Below are positions 1 to 5,935 of a stretch of DNA of 5,935 nucleotides, piece by piece. Positions within the stretch are counted from its first letter, which is position 1. Each line of letters starts with the position of its first letter. Source of the stretch: Saprospiraceae bacterium (GTDB lineage Bacteria; Bacteroidota; Bacteroidia; Chitinophagales; Saprospiraceae); assembly GCA_947441325.1 (NCBI GenBank), contig CANETR010000154.1:1-5935 (forward strand). The letters are read 5' to 3'. The notes beneath the pieces were generated by a model. It made no database searches and was not told where the DNA came from. It saw nothing but the letters and a program-made list of their open reading frames with translations. Both the position numbers and the translations under genes were made by a program.

Positions 1-357
1 AATGCCATTACTGCTGTTTTTAATATAAGTCATTCTCGAGTTATAATAAGCATTATCGCTTCCCAGCTCCTGATAAACAAAGGAGGAGTCATCATCGGGC
101 GAAATCGATTTCCACTTCACTGTGCCAATTGTAAAATATCCTGAAATCAGCGTACTGTCTATGATCCCATCGGAGCCATTAATGCTGATATACATGAGGC
201 TGTCATATTGGGGCTTACTGCTCAAAACGCGTTTCCACTGACCGCTAATGTCGCTTACAGCATAGATCGGGCTTTTATTTTTTCGGCAGGAAGCAGAAAA
301 AAGAATCAAAAAACAGCCGATAAGGCAATATGAAAGTAATGTGAAGTTTTTTTTCAT
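1..357 (-). CDS. Hypothetical lipoprotein, 5' part only (3' end outside window)
   Basis: The frame is open from an ATG at 357 to the left edge and gives 119 residues with no stop. Residues 1-23 form a lipoprotein-type signal peptide: basic start (MKKN), a hydrophobic core (LIGCFLILF) and a cleavage region SAS-C with the acceptor cysteine at residue 24. The lipobox is relaxed (Ser rather than Leu at -3), which is common in Bacteroidota. The residues after the cysteine are basic (RKNK) rather than acidic. The visible mature part is polar, rich in Ser, Asn and aromatics, with alternating beta-like stretches (ISGQWKRV, SLMYISING, YFTIGTVKWKSIS). This could suit a small lipocalin-like beta-barrel, but that is only an impression and I do not recognise the family. 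It follows the ligase gene on the same strand with a 43-bp gap holding a terminator. No other early in-frame ATG fits the signal peptide. Confidence 0.75.
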   Translation of the reverse strand, partial: MKKNFTLLSYCLIGCFLILFSASCRKNKSPIYAVSDISGQWKRVLSSKPQYDSLMYISINGSDGIIDSTLISGYFTIGTVKWKSISPDDDSSFVYQELGSDNAYYNSRMTYIKNSSNGI

Positions 358-360
358 AGA

Positions 361-391
361 TAAAAAAAGGGCTGCCTCTTAAAGACAGCCC
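361..391 (-). terminator. Intrinsic terminator of the acyl-CoA ligase gene
   Basis: On the minus strand a GC-rich hairpin with arms GGGCTGTCT and AGGCAGCCC (one T-G wobble, loop of about five bases) occupies 369-391. It is followed by seven consecutive T residues (362-368). It begins 9 bases after the ligase stop codon, the expected place for a Rho-independent terminator. On the plus strand there is no comparable T-run, so it should act in one direction. Its U-tract ends just before the start codon of the downstream lipoprotein gene. Confidence 0.85.
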
Positions 392-400
392 ATATTAGTT

Positions 401-2227
401 TTAGGCATAGAGGGCCTCGATTTCTTTTTGATAGTTACTAAGGATTACTCTGCGTTTTAGCTTCATAGTTGGCGTAAGTTCACCAGTTGGAACGCCCCAA
501 ACATCAGGAACCAAAACAAACTTTTTAACCTGTTCCACTTTACCAAATTGTGGATTGGCAGCATCAATTACCTGCTGATAATAGGCCAGAACTTTAGGAT
601 TGCTCAATACAGCTTTTACATCTGTACCGTATTCAATACCATTTTCCTTGCACCAGTTTTTAAGTGAATCGAAGGTTGGCTGAATGACAACCGAAACAAA
701 TTTCATATTATCGCCCACTACCATAGCCTGCTCAATGAGCAAATCCTCTTTGAGCGATGACTCAATAGGAGTTGGGGCAACGTATTTTCCGCCCGATGTT
801 TTTAACAGTTCTTTTTTACGATCGGTAATTTTCAGGAATTTAACACCCTTGTTGTTTTCTACAAATTTTCCGATATCTCCAGTCAGGAACCAGCCATCTG
901 AGGTCATTACTTCGGCTGTTGCTTCCGGTTTGTTATAGTAGCCAACCATTACAGTTGGCCCCTGAACCATAATTTCACCTTCGCCAGGGCCATAGTTGCC
1001 ATCTTCTGCAATTTTAACCTTTACACTTGGCAGAATTGGACCTACAGAACCAAGCATTGCCTGATGTGGCTCGAAAAGATTAATAGAGATGGCAGGAGAG
1101 GTCTCGGTCAATCCATATCCCTCTCTGATTGGAACTCCAATGGCAGAGAAAAACTGTGCCATGCGGCGTGGACAGGCAGCTGCTCCGGTTACGATACCTT
1201 TCACACGACCGCCAAGTCGGGCCCTGATTTTTGAAAAAACAAGTTTATCGGCTACTGCCCATTGCAAACCCATCAGACCACTTGCTTTCCAATCGTAGTC
1301 ATATTTTTCGGTAAGTCCCAAAGCCCAGAAGAATATTTTCTGTTTGATTTTACTTTCGCCTTTTGCCTTGTTGATGATTTTTTCATAAACCTTTTCCAAT
1401 AGACGGGGCACTGTAGTAAAGAAATGTGGTTTTACCTCCTGAAGCGATTCAGACAGTGTTTCGAGGTCGCGGGCGTACACAATATTTACACCTTTGGCCA
1501 TATATCCGTATGTTACAGTACGTTCGAAAACATGACAGAGCGGAAGAAAGCTGAGCGCTACTTCTCCAGATTTTAATGGAATAAAGGGCAATACATCGCG
1601 CACATTCGTGCTGATATTGTGATGCGAAAGTACGACACCCTTAGGATTGCCCGTTGTGCCCGAAGTGTAAATGATTGTTGCAATATCCTCGGGTTTAACC
1701 GTTTCTTTGATTTGTTCAACAGCAGAAAAGTCGTTGCTGTCCGAAAAAATATGTTCCCAAAAACTTACTTCGCTGCCATTTGAATCTGTTTGTCCCTTGG
1801 CATCTGCTTCATCAAAGGTGAAAATAGCCTGCAGACTTGGGATATCTTTTTGTGCAGTTTTAACTTTTTCGAGCAGGTCACCATGTCCTACTACACAATA
1901 TTTTACATTGGCATCGTTGAAAATATAAACATAGTCAGATGGACTAATCGTTGGATATACAGGTACATTTATGGCACCAATCTGCATCATGCCCAAGTCC
2001 ATAATATTCCATTCGGGACGATTATTGTAAGAGATCAAAGCAATTTTATCGCCGGCTTTTACACCCATTTGTAGTAAACCAAGACTTACTTTATTTACTA
2101 ATTTTACAAACTCATCGGTCGAATAGGAATAGTTTTTACCATTTACATGCATTCCACCCAATGATTGTTTCAGAGGAGAATTTTTTTGCTGGTAATATGG
2201 GATGTCGAATAAGCGGCGAATTTCCAT
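401..2227 (-). CDS. Long-chain fatty acid-CoA ligase (AMP-forming, FAA1-like)
   Basis: A 608-residue member of the adenylate-forming (ANL) superfamily. It would activate fatty acids with ATP through an acyl-AMP intermediate and transfer the acyl group to CoA, in the cytoplasm or at the inner membrane face. Visible motifs: the P-loop-like A3 motif YTSGTTGNPKG (187-197), the A5 motif YGLTETSP (371-378), TGD with the ribose-binding Asp (449-451), the hinge/FACS region DRKKELLKTSGGKYVAP (469-485), and the C-terminal LTPTMKLKR (584-592), where Lys589 is the likely catalytic lysine. All core motifs are intact and the length is normal for bacterial COG1022 proteins. The large segment between A3 and A5 is typical of long-chain enzymes. 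The start at 2227 gives the usual short N-terminus before the first conserved block. It ends at its own terminator and is divergent from the MtfA-like gene. The exact chain length and physiological role (degradation or uptake of fatty acids) are inferred from the family. Confidence 0.95.
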   Translation of the reverse strand: MEIRRLFDIPYYQQKNSPLKQSLGGMHVNGKNYSYSTDEFVKLVNKVSLGLLQMGVKAGDKIALISYNNRPEWNIMDLGMMQIGAINVPVYPTISPSDYVYIFNDANVKYCVVGHGDLLEKVKTAQKDIPSLQAIFTFDEADAKGQTDSNGSEVSFWEHIFSDSNDFSAVEQIKETVKPEDIATIIYTSGTTGNPKGVVLSHHNISTNVRDVLPFIPLKSGEVALSFLPLCHVFERTVTYGYMAKGVNIVYARDLETLSESLQEVKPHFFTTVPRLLEKVYEKIINKAKGESKIKQKIFFWALGLTEKYDYDWKASGLMGLQWAVADKLVFSKIRARLGGRVKGIVTGAAACPRRMAQFFSAIGVPIREGYGLTETSPAISINLFEPHQAMLGSVGPILPSVKVKIAEDGNYGPGEGEIMVQGPTVMVGYYNKPEATAEVMTSDGWFLTGDIGKFVENNKGVKFLKITDRKKELLKTSGGKYVAPTPIESSLKEDLLIEQAMVVGDNMKFVSVVIQPTFDSLKNWCKENGIEYGTDVKAVLSNPKVLAYYQQVIDAANPQFGKVEQVKKFVLVPDVWGVPTGELTPTMKLKRRVILSNYQKEIEALYA

Positions 2228-2460
2228 AATTATTTGAATTTTAATAATTTAGAATGGGATTGGTCCCTTGTTGATAATTGATTTTTTGTGATATGGTTCC
2301 TAAGTTATAAATTATATCAGACTTCGGCAGAATAAAATTCAAAAAAAATTAAAAAATAGACCTAAGAATCCCTTGCTTTTTTAAACTTTACGCTCATTTT
2401 CAAAAGAATTTGATTATTTTCATGTAAATTTTTTTTGAAACAGCCGTTAACACAATCAAT
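2228..2460. promoter_or_regulatory. Divergent intergenic region serving the ligase and MtfA-like genes
   Basis: This 233-bp stretch lies between two divergent start codons, so it must hold promoters for both genes or for the units they begin. It is markedly more AT-rich than the flanking genes, with long A and T runs (for example 2341-2357 and 2428-2436). Two small AT-only dyads are visible: TATAA-A-TTATA at 2306-2316 and AATTATT/AATAATT at 2228-2249 next to the ligase start. No convincing Shine-Dalgarno sequence precedes either ATG, as is normal in Bacteroidota. I found no clear TAnnTTTG element for the plus-strand gene. I see no small gene, tRNA or riboswitch-like structure here. Confidence 0.55.
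2309..2343 (-). promoter_or_regulatory. Candidate Bacteroidota-type promoter for the ligase gene
   Basis: On the minus strand a TTTG (2340-2343) lies 23 bases upstream of TATAATTT (2309-2316). This loosely resembles the Bacteroidota -33 TTTG / -7 TAnnTTTG pattern, or a plain TATAAT -10 box. The spacing is slightly long and the -7 box lacks the final G, so the match is imperfect. A start just beyond it would leave a leader of roughly 70-80 bases before the ligase ATG at 2227. In such AT-rich sequence, chance matches are likely. Confidence 0.25.
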
Positions 2461-3357
2461 ATGATTATTGTAGCCATTTTCGTAGTCCCATCGGCAATCG
2501 CTTTGGCCATACTTGCCTATTTGTCTATTTTTAATTACATCCCCGGTTACGAATGGTTGATGTTAATTCCGCTTGTAATTGGAACGGGTACTTTTTTGCT
2601 GAAAAGGGCAATTTATGAATGGTGGATCAGTAGAAATCCAAGTGGACTTTCCGGAAAAGAGATTGATATTTTGTATAAATATTTTCCCTATTACAAAAGA
2701 CTTGGGGCTGAGCATAAAATAGAGTTTGAGAAAAGGGTCAGTGTCTTTCGCGATCAGAAAAAATTTCAGATGCGTGCTGCCGAAAAAATTCCTGGAGACA
2801 TTCAATTGCTTGTATCTGCCTCTGCGATTCAATATACTATGGGATTTCCTTACAATACGGAGTTTTTTCCAAAATTGGGTGCAGTTATACTTTTTCCGCG
2901 CACTTTTATTACCCCCGAGATGAGTCATCAGTTACATTCGGTAGAGGTAAATCAGGATCGTTTCGATTGCCTCTTATTGTCGGTAAATATGTTTGTTTTG
3001 GGACTCAAACAACCTAAAAATTATTACGACAGTGCACTTTATGGTTTTGCAAAATTGTTTAAACTGGAGCACAATATTCAGGATTCAGATATTCCCTATG
3101 ACAGAGAAAAACTGATCTATGAGTTGCATCAAAATCGAAATTTTCATCCGAATTATATTTTCAGCTACACAGCAATCAACGATTATGAGCTCTTCGAAAT
3201 GTGCTCGGAGCAGTTTTTTGCGATGCCGCAATTACTTCGCGATAATATGCCCCAGGTTTATGAATATCTGGTGGGTATTTACAAACAAGACCCCCTTAGT
3301 TATACTAGTCCTGCTATTCAGGTAACTGAAATCAAAGAAGAGGATTCGATAAATTAA
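2461..3357 (+). CDS. Membrane-anchored MtfA/M90-like protein, probably inactive as a peptidase
   Basis: A 298-residue protein. Residues 2-24 form a strong hydrophobic segment and 32-47 a second, so the N-terminus is probably membrane-anchored. The rest resembles the MtfA family (Pfam Peptidase_M90, 'zinc-dependent peptidase'): LLVSASAIQYTMGF (116-129), a VILFPRTF strand (142-149), a VEVNQDR turn (161-167), and the C-terminal signature with SEQFF (249-253) and the ending YLVGIYKQDPL (269-279). Known members carry HExxH (HEFAH or HEMAH) for zinc binding and catalysis. At the aligned place this protein reads YGFAK (194-198), losing both histidines and the catalytic glutamate, and there is no HExxH elsewhere. 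Glu250, the likely counterpart of the third metal ligand, remains. E. coli MtfA binds the repressor Mlc, so a binding role without catalysis is conceivable but unproven. An in-frame stop at 2425 and no intervening ATG fix the start. The frame is intact, and its stop overlaps that of cysQ. Confidence 0.85.
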   Translation: MIIVAIFVVPSAIALAILAYLSIFNYIPGYEWLMLIPLVIGTGTFLLKRAIYEWWISRNPSGLSGKEIDILYKYFPYYKRLGAEHKIEFEKRVSVFRDQKKFQMRAAEKIPGDIQLLVSASAIQYTMGFPYNTEFFPKLGAVILFPRTFITPEMSHQLHSVEVNQDRFDCLLLSVNMFVLGLKQPKNYYDSALYGFAKLFKLEHNIQDSDIPYDREKLIYELHQNRNFHPNYIFSYTAINDYELFEMCSEQFFAMPQLLRDNMPQVYEYLVGIYKQDPLSYTSPAIQVTEIKEEDSIN

Positions 3358-4148
3358 AATAAAAGCGGATTTCCATTGCCACAGGCAATAAAGCCCGGAA
3401 TTTTCATCGATTCTTTATTGTACTCCAGTGCCTGTCCGCTAACGTGGTCAATAATCTTTCCACCCGATTCTTCTAAAATAATTTGGGCTGCAGCAATGTC
3501 CCATTCCATAGTCTGTGACATTCTCGGGTAATAATCGGCTAATCCTTTTGCCAAGAGCATAAATTTGAGGGAGCTGCCTCTGTTAAAAATCTTAGGATTA
3601 TGGAGTTTTTCAATCATTTTTAAGGTAGCTTCATCTAGGTGCGATCTTGAAGCAACTACCCTTAATCCCTCGTTTTTAATGTCGAATTCGGCAGCGTTTA
3701 ATCGCTGAACCACATTATTTTGCTCGTAATAGGCAGCTTGTCCTTTAATTCCCCAAAAAAGTTCATCCGTACAAGGGGTATAAATAAAACCGGCAATTGG
3801 TCTCTTGTCCTCAATTAGCGCAATATTTACGGTGAAATCGCCATTTCGCTTGATGAACTCTTTGGTGCCGTCAAGCGGGTCAATCAACCAAAATCTTTTG
3901 TAATTTTTTCTAACTTCGAAGGGAGTCTGCAGATTTTCTTCAGAAATTATAGGGTAGCCTAAATTTAAGGATTCAATTCCCTTACAGATAATTTCGTTCG
4001 ATATTTTGTCAGCTTTAGTTATCGGCGAATCATCCGATTTTTGTTCAATTTCAAAATCATTGGCCTGATTATAAATTTCGAGTATGGCAGCGCCCGCCTT
4101 GCGTGCCAGTTCTTTGATTGCCTCGAAATTTATTTCAGTTATATTCAT
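3354..4148 (-). CDS. cysQ: 3'(2'),5'-bisphosphate nucleotidase CysQ (inositol monophosphatase superfamily)
   Basis: CysQ hydrolyses 3'-phosphoadenosine 5'-phosphate (PAP) to AMP and phosphate, clearing the by-product of sulfate assimilation and phosphopantetheine transfer. It is a Mg2+-dependent enzyme inhibited by Li+. With the start at 4148 the protein has 264 residues. Metal-site motifs are complete: SDDSPITKAD (38-47), ISEEN with the metal Glu (68-72), DPLDGTKEFI (90-99), and EWDIAAAQ (215-222). The stretches DPLDGTKEFIKRNG and FTVNIALI are very close to E. coli CysQ and favour it over generic inositol monophosphatase. An in-frame ATG at 4181 would add 11 residues and overlap the helicase gene by 16 bases. 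I prefer 4148 because MNITEINFEAIKELARKAG matches the usual family N-terminus and the ATG then sits 17 bases after the helicase stop, preceded by AAAGGG. It is probably co-transcribed with the helicase. Its stop codon overlaps that of the convergent MtfA-like gene. Confidence 0.92.
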   Translation of the reverse strand: MNITEINFEAIKELARKAGAAILEIYNQANDFEIEQKSDDSPITKADKISNEIICKGIESLNLGYPIISEENLQTPFEVRKNYKRFWLIDPLDGTKEFIKRNGDFTVNIALIEDKRPIAGFIYTPCTDELFWGIKGQAAYYEQNNVVQRLNAAEFDIKNEGLRVVASRSHLDEATLKMIEKLHNPKIFNRGSSLKFMLLAKGLADYYPRMSQTMEWDIAAAQIILEESGGKIIDHVSGQALEYNKESMKIPGFIACGNGNPLLF

Positions 4149-4165
4149 CCCTTTACTTATCAAAT

Positions 4166-5935
4166 TTAGGATTGCATCCATTCCAATAACTTACTGTACC
4201 TAGCATCTTGCTTCATTACATACTCGTTGCCAATGATTACCAAATGTTTACGTGCACGAGTTAGCGCTACGTTCAATTTTCTGTCAACGCTTTCGTCATC
4301 CGATAAAGAAACAACAGCCTCGAGCTGATGCGTCATATTCAAACAAAGCGATATGATGATGATATCCCTTGCGCCACCCTGATAACGTTCTACCGTATCG
4401 ATACTACATTGCTCGTATGACTTAGCGTAAGTTTCTAATTTATGCCTGATTTGTGCAATCTGTGCCCTGAAAGGAGTAATGACACCAAGGGTATTTTGAT
4501 TAAACTGCAGACCATTGTGATCGTAGATATTTTTAAAGGAGTCGATTACTTTGCCCACTATGTCAGCCTCAATCAAATTAGTTTTTGGATTGCCATCATA
4601 ATCGGAACTCGAAGGGATAAATACGACCCTTTTTTTGCAAAGTGACATGATGAGTTCATTAGCATTGTTTGGCACTTTTAGCGATAGCGCCTCGCGCTGC
4701 CATGCTCCGCCTCTGTCATTCGGAAGCAGATGCAGTTTCGAATTGTAAAAATATTTACTCGGAAACTCACAAATATCGGCATGCATCCTTCCTTGATGTG
4801 ACATCATATCCCATGCCCAATTCCAGCCCTCCTGCTGTGCCCGGTTGAAAAGTCTTTCGAACAGTGAATTTCTGCGGTTGTGCAGACCAATAGACAGCAG
4901 TTGCTCGTCGTCCACTGCCGACCTGTTTTTGTCCTGCATTACCACCGCAGGCAATTGCTTGTGGTCTCCAATAAGTATAAAACGTCTGAAAGCAGGCAAC
5001 ATGCCCACCAAGAGTGGCTCCAAAATCTGTGAAGCTTCGTCAATAACAGCGGTATCGAATTTTTTAAGTTTCAATATCAAAGGCCTGTTTACGATAGTGG
5101 CAACGGTTGAAACAAAAATCCTGTGTCGGTCGATGATTTCTTTCAGCTCCTTGCGTTTATCCACTTTTTCAGTAACAACAGAAAACATACGATCTTCAAA
5201 ACGGCTGTCGCAAGAATAACGCGAGCCCAGTCTGAGATAATCGTTCTTTGCAAATTCGTGAATAGCCTCGCAGATTTCATCAACTGCCCTGTTGGTATAG
5301 GCCAGCAGCAGAATATTTTGTTTGGTATTTTCTAAAAGGTATTTAACTGTTTCAGCCAGCATAAATTTTGTTTTGCCGGTGCCCGGAGGGCCAACCAAGA
5401 GAAAATACTCTTTTGAATTGATGGCCTTTTTTAATATTCGACGCTGTTCATCACCAAGGTTTGGATTGTTAAAAATTATATCATCCTGAATTGGTTCCAA
5501 TGGCGGCCTTTCGGTGAGTAATAACTCCTTGGTTTCCTTACTGCTTTCGAGGAAATCGAAAAGTCCCTGAAACTGCACAGCAAAGCTCTTGTCCATCATA
5601 TCGGGCTCTATGAACCATGAATTATATTGTAGGAAAATGGAACCATTGTACTGTCTCGAGTGTAGTTTGAAAACAACTTTTTCGGCATCAATTTCAGCAA
5701 TTGAGCCCTTAAAAATCTGATGACGCAAAACATTGTCATCCTCATTTTCCTTAGGATAAAGCACTGCAATGTCGCCCTGCCTGAAATTGGCCAGCGGATT
5801 GGTTTTTTCACTTCTCTTCAGAATAATGACAGGATGTTCCTCTGCGCTATGATTTTCTGAAATCTCCAAATAACCCAAAACCTCAAAATTTTGGTCTTTC
5901 TGCGTGAAATCGTTCAGCCACATCGAGGCCAGTCC
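4166..5935 (-). CDS. Superfamily 1 DNA helicase, Dna2/UPF1-like, C-terminal part (5' end outside window)
   Basis: Numbered from the ATG at 5923, 585 residues are visible. The helicase motifs are complete and in order: Q motif DEQRR (158-162), Walker A GPPGTGKT (178-185), Ia YTNRAVDEI (209-217), Walker B DEAS (295-298), III GDHKQLP (319-325), IV HQGRMH (376-381), V DTVERYQGGARD (509-520) and VI NVALTRARKHL (551-561) with the arginine finger region. Such proteins are ATP-driven 5'-3' helicases acting in replication or repair. Residues about 45-105 before the motor (GDIAVLYPKE, LQYNSWFIEPD) resemble the beta-barrel (1B) insertion of Dna2-like helicases. The frame has no stop between 5923 and the window edge (upstream codons read G-L-A-S), so this ATG is probably internal. 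Bacteroidota relatives often carry an N-terminal Cas4/Dna2-type PD-(D/E)XK nuclease, which may lie outside the window. The gene is followed after 17 bases by cysQ, likely in one transcript. Confidence 0.9.
   Translation of the reverse strand, partial: GLASMWLNDFTQKDQNFEVLGYLEISENHSAEEHPVIILKRSEKTNPLANFRQGDIAVLYPKENEDDNVLRHQIFKGSIAEIDAEKVVFKLHSRQYNGSIFLQYNSWFIEPDMMDKSFAVQFQGLFDFLESSKETKELLLTERPPLEPIQDDIIFNNPNLGDEQRRILKKAINSKEYFLLVGPPGTGKTKFMLAETVKYLLENTKQNILLLAYTNRAVDEICEAIHEFAKNDYLRLGSRYSCDSRFEDRMFSVVTEKVDKRKELKEIIDRHRIFVSTVATIVNRPLILKLKKFDTAVIDEASQILEPLLVGMLPAFRRFILIGDHKQLPAVVMQDKNRSAVDDEQLLSIGLHNRRNSLFERLFNRAQQEGWNWAWDMMSHQGRMHADICEFPSKYFYNSKLHLLPNDRGGAWQREALSLKVPNNANELIMSLCKKRVVFIPSSSDYDGNPKTNLIEADIVGKVIDSFKNIYDHNGLQFNQNTLGVITPFRAQIAQIRHKLETYAKSYEQCSIDTVERYQGGARDIIIISLCLNMTHQLEAVVSLSDDESVDRKLNVALTRARKHLVIIGNEYVMKQDARYSKLLEWMQS

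Noticed and set aside
1671..2074. Plus-strand open frames opposite the ligase N-terminal half
   Set aside because: They are antisense to conserved ligase sequence, overlap each other in different frames, and show no recognisable domain.
2256..2267. GGGA-TTGG-TCCC hairpin in the ligase leader
   Set aside because: A four-base-pair stem is too short to support a regulatory or riboswitch call, and no surrounding conserved core is visible.
2563..2928. 121-residue minus-strand open frame inside the MtfA-like gene
   Set aside because: It lies wholly antisense to a well-supported coding region, encodes a low-complexity product rich in Lys, Asn and Phe with no family features, and is best explained as a shadow frame.
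3375..3389. Hairpin ATTGCC-ACA-GGCAAT as a terminator for the convergent genes
   Set aside because: The stem is only six base pairs, it lies inside cysQ coding sequence, and no T-run follows directly on either strand.
4794..4812. HQGRMH in place of the common QYRMH in helicase motif IV as a possible defect
   Set aside because: The Arg and His are kept, the other motifs are intact, and as I recall QGRMH variants occur in bacterial Dna2-like helicases, so this looks like normal subfamily variation.
4845..5219. 124-residue plus-strand open frame opposite the helicase
   Set aside because: Antisense to conserved helicase motifs. The Ser- and Leu-rich composition is that of a reverse-frame shadow, with no leader or promoter visible.
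1..5935. A defence island, mobile element, CRISPR or other undescribed multi-gene system
   Set aside because: No transposase, integrase, phage, toxin-antitoxin or CRISPR signature, no long direct or inverted repeats, and the genes are mostly standard housekeeping families with similar composition.

Overview
The window looks like an ordinary chromosomal segment from a member of the Bacteroidota. The case for this is the moderately AT-rich composition, very AT-rich gene leaders without convincing Shine-Dalgarno sequences, short intergenic gaps, a Bacteroidota-style long-chain acyl-CoA synthetase and Dna2-like helicase, and an N-terminal lipoprotein signal with a relaxed lipobox. The order or genus cannot be resolved by eye.

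Layout: five protein-coding genes fill nearly all of the window. On the minus strand from the left are (1) the 5' part of a small lipoprotein gene running off the left edge (1-357), preceded by an intrinsic terminator (361-391) that ends (2) a FAA1-type long-chain fatty acid-CoA ligase (401-2227). A 233-bp, very AT-rich divergent intergenic region (2228-2460) separates the ligase from (3) the only plus-strand gene (2461-3357), a membrane-anchored relative of the MtfA/M90 zinc peptidases. That gene meets (4) cysQ, a 3'(2'),5'-bisphosphate nucleotidase (3354-4148, minus), tail to tail with the two stop codons overlapping in a TTAA palindrome. cysQ lies directly downstream of (5) a superfamily 1 helicase of the Dna2/UPF1 type (4166 to the right edge, minus), and these two are probably co-transcribed. 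The helicase frame stays open to the window edge, so its N-terminus is missing.

The genes do not form an obvious shared pathway: fatty acid activation, PAP recycling and DNA repair or replication are separate housekeeping functions. I see no RNA gene, insertion sequence, CRISPR array, phage gene or integration site. The observation most worth following is that the MtfA-like protein keeps the family fold signatures but has YGFAK where the family has the HExxH zinc and catalytic motif, so it is probably a pseudopeptidase. The second is a terminator whose U-tract ends three bases before the lipoprotein start codon.
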